Shown here: in pieces, positions 48,101-59,189 of the stretch
How positions within the stretch are numbered: the stretch's first letter is position 1
Layout: every line of letters starts with the position of its first letter
From: Lamellibrachia columna
Taxonomy: Eukaryota > Annelida > Polychaeta > Sabellida > Siboglinidae
Direction of reading: 5' to 3'
Assembly (NCBI GenBank): GCA_963662155.1
Contig: OY759262.1
Span: forward strand, 16,260,282-16,324,281
DNA: 64,000 bases
Position numbers and translations under genes: made by a program
The notes under the pieces: generated by a model
What the model was told of the DNA's origin: nothing
Seen by the model: the letters and a program-made list of their open reading frames with translations, nothing else
The model's database searches: none

Positions 48101-48497
48101 TTCAATCCAGGAAAGATTACTAATACTATACAGTTTTATAAGTTAGAAAAACAGCCTAACTATTCACTTTGCAAATGCCCATTATTTGTAAGTGTACCTG
48201 GTCATCTTGTGATGTGGCTGTCTGGTTGCGAAGAACAGTCAGTCGAGCCTGTATCCCCGCAGATTTGGCGTCCTCCACTTTCTGGATGTGTTTCTTTGTG
48301 AGCTGATGCTTCGTGATGTCACTCTTGCCACCGTGAACAATGCTGAAAGCAGTATTGCAATACTTGCATCGAACACTTCCCTCGACGCTTCTGGTGATCC
48401 ATGGGAACTCAACAGTATATTCGTCTCGGAACTTCGCACCATATTGCTTTTTCTTCGCCGGTGGATTGCCTCTGCTCTCTGCTTTCCTTTTCACCAT
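45190..48497 (-). pseudogene. hAT-type transposase-derived gene with spliceosomal introns
   Basis: Exon A (48,198-48,497) encodes a BED-type finger: RSVEGSVRCKYCNTAFSIVH and KHQLTKKHIQ. Exon B (47,601-47,992) and exon C (47,151-47,384) join in frame through canonical GT-AG sites and encode the RNase-H-like core (LMVDESNKRKDDKSCAIM; GFSSDNTSVMVGCNNSVLS). Exon D (from 47,009, after CTTTCAG) is out of phase and contains stops. Further pieces lie near 46,780 and 46,000. The last exon (45,190-45,610) has the hAT dimerisation motif (MILPYDQAPVERLFSLCTKN). It is a decayed transposon or a pseudogenised domesticated gene. Confidence 0.8.
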
Positions 48498-48539
48498 CTT
48501 ACTTTGTGGTGCAACAACTATTAACAACTAAGACAACTT

Positions 48540-49140
48540 AAAACAACTAACAACAATTCTTCAAATGACGATAAGATAACACAAACTATAGACGACAAAG
48601 TTCACGATGATTCGAATTCGCTGTAATTGGAGACGATAAAAATGGCGGAGTGAAAAATATACGGATAAAATATCTTACTCCAGTCTCATTGGTTGAAAAA
48701 CCCAACACGCCACCAAATGGCGCAGTTTCAAACCATTCTGTGACTTTTTGTATTTTCACGTCGGGTGTCGCTGCGATCATCGGCAAAGTCCTTAAAAAGC
48801 GGAAGATTTTCAAAACAAAGCGGGAAAGCGTAAGATTTTCTATAAAAAAAAAACGGAAAAAGCGGAAGATCTTCCGATAAAGCGGAAGACTTGGAAGGTC
48901 TGCTACTGACAACATAATGTGTAAATGATACCTTAATGCATAATATACTAACTAGAGATAACAAATATAATAAACAAAATCGTTGGTCCTTTGATTGAAA
49001 ATGCAGAACAAATTTAAACACACACAACGTTTAATGCTGCGTGGGTGTGATGCTATAAAACAGTGCATGTAAATAAATGTGCTACTCGTCTGAGTAGTTG
49101 CAGTTTATAGTTATATTTTATTAATTGTTCATTTTCCTTT
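48540..49140. other. Gene-free stretch beyond the hAT-type gene
   Basis: Contains GCGGAAGAT/AGCGGAAGACTT motifs repeated around 48,795-48,890 and A-runs. No gene seen. Confidence 0.4.
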
Positions 49141-49329
49141 TCTGTTGTCAAGGCTCTCTTCAATCGTGATCCCCACATGGCAGGAACCTTGAACAACCTC
49201 AGCGAACTGACAGCTGATGTCAAAGTTGCACGTGTCTGTGAGGAGACTAATGTGGCTCGCTTTATGGAGAACGCCAAGAAACTTGATGAGAAGGTCATGC
49301 ACAAATGTCACTATCCTCATGAAATATGA
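49141..49329 (+). CDS. Unrecognised open frame without ATG, possible exon
   Basis: After TTTTCCTTTTCTGTTGTCAAG the plus frame stays open for about 60 codons (VKALFNRDPHMAGTLNNLSE, then DVKVARVCEETNVARFMENA) to TGA at 49,327. Composition is protein-like with regular amphipathic helices. It may be a terminal exon or a transposon scrap; no family recognised. Confidence 0.3.
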   Translation, partial: SVVKALFNRDPHMAGTLNNLSELTADVKVARVCEETNVARFMENAKKLDEKVMHKCHYPHEI

Positions 49330-49526
49330 TGAACACCCTTTGCACAGCACAAATAGATTAACAACTTTGATTAATACATCACTTCTTTAAGGTAGATTGT
49401 GTTATTTTTTCATTTATGCAAATAGTCCAGTTTTACATGGTATGGAATGGGTCTTAGTGAGTAAAAAATATATTTTGACGTTTTCCAGCCACAGCCTGTT
49501 TCCTTGGTAACAAAAGAAATGGCCGC

Positions 49527-49711
49527 TAGATAAGAACTCTGTCCATTTGTTTTACGCCACTTTACTGAACTTTGTAAACATGACAAATAATAAAGAAACA
49601 TGTTCAAACTACGTTGTTGTGTTCGCCATACAGTCTGTGCGCAAGTGCGAGTCATATAGCTACAGGGAGCATACCGGGACCGTTTAGTATCTCAATGTTC
49701 ATATTGTACTA
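49527..49711 (-). repeat. 3' LTR, 185 bp
   Basis: Matches 54,737-54,928 apart from TTTGCAA missing here and a few substitutions. On the coding strand it starts TAGTAC and ends ATCTA rather than the usual TG...CA. Confidence 0.85.
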
Positions 49712-49772
49712 TCTCCCTCCAAGTCTTCATTACTTATTTTAGACTGTAGTGAGGAAGACTGATGATTGTCTC

Positions 49773-52700
49773 TTAGGTTTCGTAGTCTTCCAGCCAATTC
49801 GGTGGTTTGATGTTGCGGCCATAACGTGAGACGCGTGTTGGCATGGTAGGGGTAGGAATCTTCTCGAGTTCTGGAGCGACATCTGTTGACGCCGTTGGGG
49901 TCATGGTCGGAGCTGGGGTGTCCTGCGGTGTTGGGGTACTTGTGGGCACATTTATAGCACGGTCTTCATCCATAGGTGCAGTAGGTGGTATGTCGGGCAC
50001 AATAGCAGACGATGGTGTGGCGACTGCCGGTGGTACAGTTTTCTTGGGGCTCTCCACATTGTCTTTCCATCTCGCAGGAGTTGCGATGGTGTGTGTGGGT
50101 TCCTTCTGTCGTCGAGGTTGAGGTTGTGAAGTGCGACGTGATGCATGATGCTGAAGGTCGTCATCAATGGTAAGACGTGGTGTAGCAATGCGTACTGGCG
50201 CATATTTCCTCAGGAATTTCCTGTTCCGGATTGTTATTCTCCCAGATCCATCGACTCGGATTACATACTGGTCGAATTGGCGTACCTCAATGACTTGGCC
50301 CGTTTTGTCCCACTTCGTGGGGTGAGGGCCAGTTTGGTTTTGTATTCTCACGAGGTCGCCAATGACGAGGGGTGGTAGTCGTCTCGTGTGTTCTGACCAG
50401 TGTTCAGCCGCTTTCATGTGTCTGTTTCTCAGGGCCTCTTCTCTAGCAACAAGTGTCTCTCGCCAGGTCTCGTGTGGTTTGTACCTACCGGGTAGTATAG
50501 GTATGAAGTCCTTGATCGGTCGTCCAAATACACACATCGCTGGGGATAACTTTGTATCTGGGTCAGGTGTATTCCGATATTGGAGGATCGCGCGTTGGAC
50601 CCCATCTGTATCGAGTTCCCCATTGGTACCAGTGTTGTTGGTTATGAGGCGTTTGACGGTCTTCACACCGATTTCAGCTCTGCAATTGCTATGCGGGAAT
50701 GCAACTGATGAAAGTCGGTGGTGTACGCCCCAGGTTTTGAGGAAGAGGCGGGTAGTTGTTGAAGTAAACTCCGGGCCGCCGTCTGATGCTAGTTCATCTG
50801 GGATTCCGTAAGTCACGAATGAGCGGCGTAGGCTGTCAATTAGACCATCTGCACCGCCTGTGGTCCTTTCAATGATGGGCCAGTTTGAGTACCTGTCAAC
50901 TATGACCAGGTAGCTGTTGCCTTTATAGGTGAAGAAGTCTGAGCACACGCATTGAAACGGGTAGACCGGTAACACGGGGGGTGTTGGTGGAGCGCTGGGC
51001 TGCGATGGCGCCATTCTGTTACAGTCGCTACAGTTTGTGCGGACAGCAGCAATGGCTGGTGTTATCCCGGGCCAGAACACGGATGATTCGGCCCTCGCCG
51101 TCATGGCAGATATTCCTTGGTGCGCAGAGTGGAGTGCCAATAGAACGTCCTCTCGGAGGCTCGGCGGTATGACAATCCGGTCCTTGTAGATGACTACACC
51201 GTCTATTGTGTGAAGGTGCTCACGAAATTGGTGGTAGGCACGGAGTGGTATAGGTAGTTCGTGGCGGAACTTCGGCATACCGTTTTCGATGATGGACATG
51301 AGTAGGTGCATGTTCTCATCACTAGCCGTTTCTTGTCTTGTACGGTCCCATGTGATGGATTGAAGAGACTCGAGTGCGTAGGTCGCCGCATTCCTGACTG
51401 CATCATCTATGTTCCCGTGATCTATAGTGTCCTCGTTCGTGCGAATGCCTTCTAGGAATGCGTGTTGGATCATCATGGTTGAAAGCAAGTTCGATGGATC
51501 ATCATCATTGGGTGTGATGTCATCTTGGAGGTGTAGTTTGTCTGGATGAGGGGTACCCGATGGGTGCCGAGACATGGCATCTGCTGCTTTGTTTTGTACC
51601 CCGGGGATGTGTACGATGCGAAACCTGTATCTGAGTGTTTTTTCTTTGAGATTTCTCAGGCGTGCATTTGCGATTTCGTCCAGTGACCGATCACCGAGTA
51701 TTTTAAAGAGTGGTTTATGATCCACTGCCACGATGAGGTCTGCACATCCGAGGACAAAGAATCTTGCCTTATCGAGGGCGTCGGCCACAGACAGAGCTTC
51801 GCCTTCGATGGGGGCATATCTAGACTCGGCCGGGTGGGTGAAGCGGCTTCCGACAAGAGTGATTCTCCATCCATCCGGGCAGCAGAATGGTATGCTCTTA
51901 GTGCAAGTGCAATGTTTTTGTAATAACCCGAAACCGATACCATCTTTGGACCAATCTGTGGCAAGGCAAGTCGGCTTATCCTTGTCAAAGATTGTGACAC
52001 CTTTCTCTATCTCATCGGTGATAATGTCTTTGGATTCCTTGAAGAGTTTGTCTAGTTCGTCGTCCCACACAAATGGGTTATCGGGTTTCAGCAGGTGTCT
52101 GAAGGGCTGCATCCGGTCAGCCATGCTGAATGTATATGCCACCTGGTTGACGAGCCCGAACCAGGACCGAACGTCTGTAATGTTTCTGGGGGTGGGGAAG
52201 TCGCGAATGGCTTGTAGGTATTTTCCACAAGGGCGCACATTGTCCAGGGTGATCACAAACCCTGCGAATTCTACTTCTGGTCTACAGAACGTGAACTTGT
52301 CTGGGTTCAATGTTATGCCATTTTTGCCACAAACGTCTAGCCAGTGGATGGCCTGGAAGAAGCTTTCCTCCATTGTGTCTGCCCACAGAAGTGTGTCGTC
52401 TATGCATTTTGTCTTCTGGGGGATGTCGGCTACGATTTCATCATATCGTCTTGAATATCCGTCACCAGAAGCAATGTACCCCTGTGGAGTAACGCAGTAT
52501 CTATATCGGCCCCATGGCGTTATGAACGTTGTCAGGTGGCGATCGTCCGGGTGAAGTGGCACGCTGTGGTAACCATTCCAAGCATCAAATACCGTTTTGA
52601 GTTTGCCCTGTGGGACGGCGCGGGCTTGGTGGAATGGTGATTGGGTGTGGTGTGTCTCACGTGTCGCGTGGGTGTTCAGTGGTTGGAAGTCCACTGTGCG

Positions 52701-53414
52701 GCGGGGCTTGCCCGTCTTCTTTGCACACACTACCATTCTGTGACACCATGTGACCGGCGTGCCCACTGGGACTGGCTCGATTACCCCTAACCTCACATCC
52801 TGGTCTAGTCCCGCTTTGACGTCCTTCTGCCAGTGGAGTGGTACGGGTATCGGTTTGTGCGAGGCCACTGGTTCAGCATCTGGGTCCACTATGAGCCTCA
52901 TTGGGGAGCATTTCATCATGGGGAGGGGTTGATAGTCGCATGTATTGAACGTACTCGCCTTATAGTAGTCGACCAAGTACATCTGTAGTTTCTCTCGGTT
53001 GGATTCAGTCGCCGGGAAAGGTAGTTTCGTTGGTGGCGGTGGCGGTGGCGGTAGTTGTCGCTTTGGACAGTCACACGTAGTAGTGATGCCAACAGTATGG
53101 GCATGGTCTCTCTGATGAGTCTCTCCGATTGTTGGGAACGTCTTAGAGAGCATGCCAAGGGCTACGCATGCTTCACGGCTGAGGAACATCTTGTCAGAGC
53201 TGTCAGTCACGTATACGACCTGTCGTGTCTCTAGTCTGTTTTGGTCCTTGTCTCTGCCAGAGAACCGAAGTATGGCTGCTCCGAGGATTCTGATGTCCTT
53301 GTTATTCGCGGCGTGCATCTTCATAGAGACGGGGATGAGATTTTCACGTGCTAGGCCGAAGCGGCTGACTGCCCCGATTCCAATGAGGCAACTCTGGCAG
53401 CCTGTGTCGGCCAT
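49773..53414 (-). CDS. pol: Gypsy pol polyprotein: protease, RT, RNase H, integrase
   Basis: 1,213 codons from MADTGCQSC to the stop. Retropepsin D-T-G is at residues 3-5 (the frame extends further upstream). RT has [13 protein letters not shown] and CIDDTLLW (D339, D340). RNase H has ATDWSKDG (D487). The integrase zinc finger H2C2 spans 762-798 and the core triad is D826 (CSDFFTY), D878 (SDGGPEF) and E914. The C-terminus is Pro/Thr-rich. No internal stop. It is in the -1 frame relative to the upstream CCHC ORF with an overlap of about 20 nt. Confidence 0.95.
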   Translation of the reverse strand: MADTGCQSCLIGIGAVSRFGLARENLIPVSMKMHAANNKDIRILGAAILRFSGRDKDQNRLETRQVVYVTDSSDKMFLSREACVALGMLSKTFPTIGETHQRDHAHTVGITTTCDCPKRQLPPPPPPPTKLPFPATESNREKLQMYLVDYYKASTFNTCDYQPLPMMKCSPMRLIVDPDAEPVASHKPIPVPLHWQKDVKAGLDQDVRLGVIEPVPVGTPVTWCHRMVVCAKKTGKPRRTVDFQPLNTHATRETHHTQSPFHQARAVPQGKLKTVFDAWNGYHSVPLHPDDRHLTTFITPWGRYRYCVTPQGYIASGDGYSRRYDEIVADIPQKTKCIDDTLLWADTMEESFFQAIHWLDVCGKNGITLNPDKFTFCRPEVEFAGFVITLDNVRPCGKYLQAIRDFPTPRNITDVRSWFGLVNQVAYTFSMADRMQPFRHLLKPDNPFVWDDELDKLFKESKDIITDEIEKGVTIFDKDKPTCLATDWSKDGIGFGLLQKHCTCTKSIPFCCPDGWRITLVGSRFTHPAESRYAPIEGEALSVADALDKARFFVLGCADLIVAVDHKPLFKILGDRSLDEIANARLRNLKEKTLRYRFRIVHIPGVQNKAADAMSRHPSGTPHPDKLHLQDDITPNDDDPSNLLSTMMIQHAFLEGIRTNEDTIDHGNIDDAVRNAATYALESLQSITWDRTRQETASDENMHLLMSIIENGMPKFRHELPIPLRAYHQFREHLHTIDGVVIYKDRIVIPPSLREDVLLALHSAHQGISAMTARAESSVFWPGITPAIAAVRTNCSDCNRMAPSQPSAPPTPPVLPVYPFQCVCSDFFTYKGNSYLVIVDRYSNWPIIERTTGGADGLIDSLRRSFVTYGIPDELASDGGPEFTSTTTRLFLKTWGVHHRLSSVAFPHSNCRAEIGVKTVKRLITNNTGTNGELDTDGVQRAILQYRNTPDPDTKLSPAMCVFGRPIKDFIPILPGRYKPHETWRETLVAREEALRNRHMKAAEHWSEHTRRLPPLVIGDLVRIQNQTGPHPTKWDKTGQVIEVRQFDQYVIRVDGSGRITIRNRKFLRKYAPVRIATPRLTIDDDLQHHASRRTSQPQPRRQKEPTHTIATPARWKDNVESPKKTVPPAVATPSSAIVPDIPPTAPMDEDRAINVPTSTPTPQDTPAPTMTPTASTDVAPELEKIPTPTMPTRVSRYGRNIKPPNWLEDYET

Positions 53415-53446
53415 GGCAGATAAGGATAGGGGTCGAGTACGGATTT

Positions 53447-53836
53447 TCAGTTCAGATCCTTGTAGTCCTCCTCAACCACACAAATGTCTAATTTGATGAA
53501 TGGTTGAGGTCGTGAGGCTTGTTGCATCCACCTGTCACAGATGTTGTTATAGAGGTGATGGTCAAGTATTATGGAACACCTCCCGCTTTCATGACCAATC
53601 TCTGTAGCAGCACATAATGCATCGAATACTGCGCCTTCACATTCACCTGAATCAGTCCTTTGGGGCTTAGCCTTTGACCTCTCCTTGTTGCGACATACTT
53701 TTTCCAGGTGATGTTGCAATTTGCAGTACTGGCATGTACGATTGTAGGCAGGGCACTCGGTTTTTCTGATGCGGAGCGGAGCACTTCTACCATGGCCCTT
53801 TTCACCACAGTAGCTGCATGGGCTTGAGTCAGTCAT
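53447..53836 (-). CDS. gag: Gypsy gag C-terminal part with zinc knuckles
   Basis: 129 codons with two Cys/His clusters: [12 protein letters not shown] and [14 protein letters not shown]. It is in the same frame as the gag ORF upstream and separated from it by a single TAG (53,852-53,854) followed by five codons. The knuckles bind genomic RNA during packaging. Confidence 0.8.
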   Translation of the reverse strand: MTDSSPCSYCGEKGHGRSAPLRIRKTECPAYNRTCQYCKLQHHLEKVCRNKERSKAKPQRTDSGECEGAVFDALCAATEIGHESGRCSIILDHHLYNNICDRWMQQASRPQPFIKLDICVVEEDYKDLN

Positions 53837-53851
53837 CCTATCTCGGACATC

Positions 53852-54601
53852 CTATTGATTTCCCCGACGGTATGTGCTACCCACCGATTCTGCACCTTGC
53901 GAGTTCAGCAGTCTGGATGCTGAGCGTTTGCCAGATTCCTTGGCCTCCACGAATTTCAGCACCTCTTCGAGAGTCATATCCTGATTCTGATCCCCGAGTA
54001 CATCGAGCTGTATTTCCTGGTCGGCTATGCCGCGGGAGAGTACGTCTCGAAGTATGGCATCCGTATAGTTGATGTCGGCTGCGCATGAGGGACATTGTGT
54101 GACATAATTGCATATGCCTGCTTGGCCTTTTATTCTGGCTCCAAATGATCGGATAGCCTCGTCACGATCTTGTCGCATATTGTGCAGCGCTGCGCGGGCG
54201 ACCATGGTATTCTCCTTGCGCACGGCCAGCATCTTTATGGCCGTCAAAACATCTTGCTCTGGCTTACCGGATAGGCTGCCCCCAGCTGCACGTATGAGAT
54301 CTTTTCGGAGCTCGTCACTGCAGCATTCCAGTAGTTGAACCACTACATCTCCACCCGTGAGCTTGGTGCCCCTGCGGTACTCGTCCCAGCGGGTCTCGAA
54401 ATATGCCCACTCCTCGCTAGATCCGGCCGATGATATAGTTGGTCGTTTTAGTTTCTCTGCTTGAGTAGCCTGGGCAGTGGCAGCGTGAGTAGAGGCTGCA
54501 TGCGAACTGGCGTGAAGGTTGAGAAGGGCAGCGATGATGGCGCCGTCTTCAGCTTCTGCTGTCTCGAATTCACAACCCACGATAGGACACTTCATCTTCA
54601 T
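53852..54601 (-). CDS. gag: Gypsy gag, capsid part
   Basis: 249 codons beginning MKMKCPIVGCEFETAEAEDG. The helical capsid-like region includes EEWAYFETRWDEYRRGTKL and DAILRDVLSRGIADQEIQL, typical for gag of animal Gypsy elements. The terminating TAG lies in CAATAGGAT; reading through it gives the zinc-knuckle ORF. Confidence 0.85.
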   Translation of the reverse strand: MKMKCPIVGCEFETAEAEDGAIIAALLNLHASSHAASTHAATAQATQAEKLKRPTISSAGSSEEWAYFETRWDEYRRGTKLTGGDVVVQLLECCSDELRKDLIRAAGGSLSGKPEQDVLTAIKMLAVRKENTMVARAALHNMRQDRDEAIRSFGARIKGQAGICNYVTQCPSCAADINYTDAILRDVLSRGIADQEIQLDVLGDQNQDMTLEEVLKFVEAKESGKRSASRLLNSQGAESVGSTYRRGNQ

Positions 54602-54736
54602 TTTGAAAGATTGTATTGTCCAATGTTATTGGCGGTGTGGTAGGCCTACTATCGCGTTTCTGGCTCAAATAGTCCTAGTGCACGCACACGCTTCCAATGT
54701 CAGTGCTGTACGATTAACGTCACGTATGTTTCTTTA

Positions 54737-54928
54737 TAGATAAGAACTCTGTCCATTTGTTTTACGCCACTTTACTGAACTTTGTAAACATGACAAACAA
54801 TAAAGAAACATGTTCAAACTACGTTGTTGTGTTCGCCATTTGCAATACAGTCTGTGCGCAAGTGCGAGTCATATAGCTACAGGGAGCATACAGGGACCGT
54901 TTAGTATCTCAATGTTCATATTGTACTA
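54737..54928 (-). repeat. 5' LTR, 192 bp
   Basis: Same ends as the 3' LTR. Contains AATAAAG on the plus strand of both copies; the promoter position is not evident. Confidence 0.85.
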
Positions 54929-55151
54929 GCCGCCATATTTGAATAAAAAAAATTAAAGTATGGAAAAAAAACTTGGCTTTAGCTACAAATATTGGTTTAT
55001 CTTTAAAAGTATTGATGATTTTTTTTAAAGTCTGATAATTTGCACAGAATATGTATGCTGAATGCAACTTTCCAAACCTTGTTTGGATGGCATTATTATT
55101 CCCAGAGATATCCTATTTGTAAATTGTATTAATTTTGTTCTGCCTTTACAG

Positions 55152-56725
55152 ATTCAAGAAAACATCACCTGTGCCCAGTCCAAACAAAAGCGTGCATACA
55201 GCAAGAAAATGGCAATGGGAGTGCAGGTGTTTAATTTCAAGGAGGGTGATCACGTGCTGCGTCGCAACATGGTGAAGGTGAACACTAAGGGTAATAATTG
55301 TAAAAAGTACTTTTCAATGAGATGGAAACCAGTGGTTCACACACCAGACATAAAATATAATTATTTAGTTATCACAATGCTTGCTCGGAGAGTTAATGGG
55401 AGCAGATACCGTACAGCGGAGTCTATCCCAGAGCGCTGTCACCAGATCTGCTAAAAGCGAGAGGCAAGAATGCGAGGACGAGACATTCTACAATATTGAT
55501 GGTAACTGAGCTAGCTGATGATTATAAAAAGAGGCATTTGATGAGTTGTCAGTCACATCATCCCTCTCGACAAAAATACTTCTCACTTGGCTGCTTATTA
55601 TTATTTTACGTATTACTATTAGCATTAAAATAATAATATGCATATTTTGGTGATGTTAGGATGCATGTCAGTTGTCTCATTTTAATGAACTATATCACAT
55701 TATGCTTGTCTGATGCAGGTGGTAAGCTGGAGGCCAACTGGCTCGGTCCATACACGGTTAAGACCGTCGGACCCAACCATCAGGCGGTCTTAGAGAAGGA
55801 CGGGGTGCTGTTGAAGCGCAAAGCGAACGTCGGCCAGCTCAAACCATATTTAGAACGCATGTTTCATAAAGGTATAGTAAACTTATCTGGTTTTTTAATA
55901 TGTATTTTTAGTAATGTTTTTATTGCTTTCCTCTTGGTTGGGTGCTGCATATTTCTTCCCATTGTATCAAATACCAGGCATGAGGTGAACTTCACCTAAT
56001 CATTAACTTAATAATTAATGAGTACTGCCTGTGCAGCTGCTGCAATCGTGATGACTACCACCCGCCCAGCTGCTGCAATCGTGACGACTACCACCTGCCC
56101 AGCTGCTGCACTAGTTTCCACTACCGCCTGCCCAGCGATGACTGCCTCACTGCTGCGAGTGCCAACCAAGCGGCCACACATCAAAAACGCTAAAGTTGTG
56201 GGTTCGTCAAAACAGCAGCGTGTGGACTTCGTTTTAGATGAGTTCAGTATGCTGACAGATGACCACGTATGGGCAGCACTACAATTGCTGAAGAAGCAAT
56301 TTGCCGAAATGGCCGGCTTGCAAAACCCAGTTCTCGGTGCCGTTCTGCAGTTCGCTGTTGCGAGTGGACCGTTTGTGCAGGTACTGCATGATGGAGAACT
56401 GCACTGGGTGACTGTCGCCACTCCACCACCCCACGTGAATGCAGATGTCATCGTTTAGGACTCGCTCTACAGAAGTGTCAGCATGCACTGCAAAACGCAG
56501 ATTGCATCACTGCTGTCAACAACACACTCAACAGTCAGGTGTGTTGTTGACACCAGTCAGCGACAGAGTGGGGTCATTGACTGTGGGCTCTACGCCATTG
56601 CAGCAGCGACATCTGTGTGTTATGAGGAATTCCCCAGTGGCGAGTATGATCAGGCTGCAATGCGTGGACACTTGCGAACCTGCATTGAATGTGGTGTCAT
56701 GACACACTTCCCAAGCAGCATGAGG
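55152..56725 (+). pseudogene. Gypsy-integrase-derived gene with GPY/F and Ulp1-like protease domains
   Basis: Exons 55,152-55,290, 55,719-55,871 and 56,037 onwards have GT-AG borders and join in phase 1 each time. Exon 1-2 encode the integrase C-terminus (AQSKQKRAY, FKEGDHVLRR, then GGKLEANWLGPYTVKTVG, the GPY/F motif). Exon 3 encodes a C48-type protease: LHWVTVA (His), then DSL (Asp) and DCGLYAIA (Cys), ending HLRTCIECGVMTHFP. One TAG (56,456-56,458) sits where related proteins have a residue before the catalytic Asp. The integrase catalytic core is not present. Confidence 0.75.
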
Positions 56726-56729
56726 TTAG

Positions 56730-57840
56730 ACTTAATGTGTAACTTAATAATTATAGCTATTGCCATGATATTGAAGAGTACGGGTGTTAGTTCACACCAG
56801 GATGCATTTATATAACGCGAGTGGGATCTTTAATTTCCCTTGGCATAAACAGTAGATGTAAAATATATGCATATGATAATTATACATGTTTACTTATATA
56901 TTCAATGTGGTTGAAATATATTGAAAGATACTGGTATAGTTTAAATGTTTTCATGTAGGAAATTGTTGACAATTTATGCTGATTCTTTTGGTTGGATAGG
57001 CTGTAATATTTTCACCAAAATATAATAAAAACCACATTCTCTTATATTATATATACTCAGCAAATTTTTCACTTTGTTTGGATAGGTCTGCAGACACGTG
57101 TGCACATCGGAGTCACGATTGTGAAAAGGATGACTGACTTCTCACAGAAAAAGTGCTATGTTCAGGTAAATGTCTGTTTTGTAGTTTGATGTTTTATTTT
57201 TTTCATAACACAATAGTGAGAAATTATTTTTCTTGTCATTATGACTAAAATGTCTTTGTGCATCATTATGCAGGCAATTTCCAAACAAACAGATCACATG
57301 TGCTTAGGTACGTATCCTAATTAAAGGTGCTTAAAACAAGCCATCACCATGTAGCATCTATAGGACCAATGTCCAAAAAAGTGTAGAAATGGATTTTTGG
57401 AGGTCCGAGAAAAAAAAAATTTATTCTAAAGAATTAAATTATATTTTCTTATTGTATGCATAGGGGGATATTTACCATAAAGTGTTCAAGTTTAATATGC
57501 ATTATTTTTGTTGTAACTGTTACTTAAAATCATGCCTGATTTTCATTGCTCTTAGTGGGAGCAATCCATGGTAAAATTTTCGTTAGCCTGACTATAATTC
57601 ACGGCTTGAGAGGCAAGACACAATTTTTACTAAATGTACACTATAACTCCTATAATTATAAGGAGTGCAGCCAGGAGCCTCAAGATCTTACACAAAAATA
57701 ATGATCATTCGTTAAAACAAAAGTAGTGTTGTCAAACTGTTTTTACGTATACATTGTAGGAATTGCAGTCACATTTATATTTATACATCAAACTAAGTGC
57801 TACGTATCTCTACAAATGATATTTGATCTGTTTTTAGGGC
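56730..57840. other. AT-rich stretch with one possible exon
   Basis: At 57,087-57,164 a short open segment (TRVHIGVTIVKRMTDFSQKK) lies between a CTGCAG acceptor and CAGGTAAAT donor; it may continue the gene above. Nothing else supported. Confidence 0.35.
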
Positions 57841-58089
57841 AGGCCGCGTTCCAGCGAAGTATGCACGACTTTGTGCAGCACTGAGGGGATAACGCCTTAG
57901 ACTATTGATCGACTATGCTGCCCTTGCTCAGGATTTCCTGGGGTAAGATACCAAACAATGCTATTGAGATATGTTATAGTGAAACATTTGCTCTTGAAAT
58001 ATATGGTAGATTTCCACTTGTGCAGGTGGGCCACCTCGCTGTCTTTGGTCACCCACCTCGTCCAGTATTTGCCAAAATTGCCACAAAAG

Positions 58090-58442
58090 TTCCCTGCGAC
58101 GAGAATTTATAACGTAGATGAAACAGGACAACAGTTCAGAAGTGCCAGAAAGTGCTGCTCACAAAGGTAAATCTCCTGTGGGAGCCGACACCATTGGAGA
58201 CAGAGGTGTGAACACCACTGGGGTTTTCTACCCACAAAGGTAAGTCTCAGGTAGGAACCATCACCAGCGGAGACAGAGGTGTGAACACCACTGGGGTTTT
58301 CTGCCCAAAAAGGTAAGTCTCAGGTAGGAGCCATCACCATCGGAGACAGAGGTGTGAGCACCACTGCGATTTTCTGCGTAAGTGCATCGGGGAACCCTCT
58401 ACCGCCAATGCTGATCTTCAGAGACATTCCTCATTTGGCTTA
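58090..58442 (+). pseudogene. pogo/jerky-type DDE transposase fragment with internal triplication
   Basis: The frame reads RIYNVDETGQQF (first catalytic Asp) and, after a triplicated part, GAITIGDRGVSTTAIF and SASGNPLPPMLIF, the order of the DDE_1 domain of pogo/jerky transposases. The segment around GDRGV...TT occurs three times with 73-bp spacing (GGTAA at 58,166, 58,239 and 58,312). Because 73 is not a multiple of three, only the third copy continues in frame. An upstream scrap may lie at 57,840-57,945. Confidence 0.75.
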
Positions 58443-58991
58443 AACACTCAGTTTCTTAGGAAACTGAGAAATGGTTGAGAGCTCGTCCAGGCAGAAGCAT
58501 TACGATTTTCCACATTAGTCAACTTCTCGGAGCTTCGTATATCGAAGCAGCAACAATGTTAAATGCAGTAAATTGCTTGCGGTATTTGGCCTTGCGATAG
58601 GCATTGACCAAGAATTTGAAGCAGACACTGCAACCCTTCCTCAGTCTACAGTTGGCCTTCATATACAAGATGAATCTCATTTACTGGTTGACCCCAGTAT
58701 ACCCGAACCGCACCCTGTAACAAAACTTGATGTCATGCTCGTGTGTGGGTTAGTGAGATATGTGAAGCGTGCTCTCAGATTAAAGCGCCATCTCGGGCAG
58801 GTGTTACTGAGTCACAGATCTTTTCACTTCCAGTTAAAGAGGCAAAGTAGGTGAAAAGGCAGACAAAAACTAGCAGACCACAAAATTGTGACATTGTGTT
58901 CTTGCAAGGCAACTTTGCATTTGGCTAAAGAAAAAGCAACTAAGAAAATCAACCAATCAACATTCAGAATGACAGTAGTGATGCTTGGTAA

Positions 58992-59120
58992 TGTTTCATG
59001 TGCGAGGAAAGTGTAAAAGAAGACATGATTGACTGTCAGGTCTGCCTCAGGTGGGCCCACAGTGAATGTGCAGGATTGGGCAAAGGGGTGGAATATGTAT
59101 GCGAGTTATGTGACAATTAG
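58992..59120 (+). pseudogene. PHD-finger C-terminus, probably of the pogo/jerky-type element
   Basis: The frame CFMCEESVKEDMIDCQVCLR followed by WAHSEC and VCELC gives the C4HC3 order: C-x2-C, x10, C-x2-C, x4, H, x2, C, x10, C-x2-C, then TAG. A stop codon directly precedes it. Pogo/jerky transposases of invertebrates often end in such a finger. The same exon is repeated twice more downstream in decayed form. Confidence 0.7.
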
Positions 59121-59189
59121 GCAACTCAGTGTGTTTCTTTATTGTATGACGAATAGATAGACTTTAATGTTGTGCTGCTAATTTGGTGG

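Larger units (their letters stand above)
49527..54928 (-). mobile_element. Gypsy-type LTR retrotransposon, nearly intact
   Basis: A 5.4-kb element in minus orientation between LTRs at 49,527-49,711 and 54,737-54,928, flanked by the 5-bp direct repeat GCCGC (49,522-49,526 and 54,929-54,933). A polypurine tract (GGAGGGAGA on the minus strand) abuts the 3' LTR. Gag, a CCHC ORF and a full pol are present. The LTRs differ by a 7-bp indel and a few substitutions, so the insertion is recent. Confidence 0.93.

Noticed and set aside
51733..52554. 273-codon plus-strand ORF within the Gypsy element
   Set aside because: Antisense of the intact pol frame; Ser-rich with no motif.
56008..56451. 147-codon minus-strand ORF
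   Set aside because: Complement of the Ala/Thr-rich start of the Ulp1-type exon.
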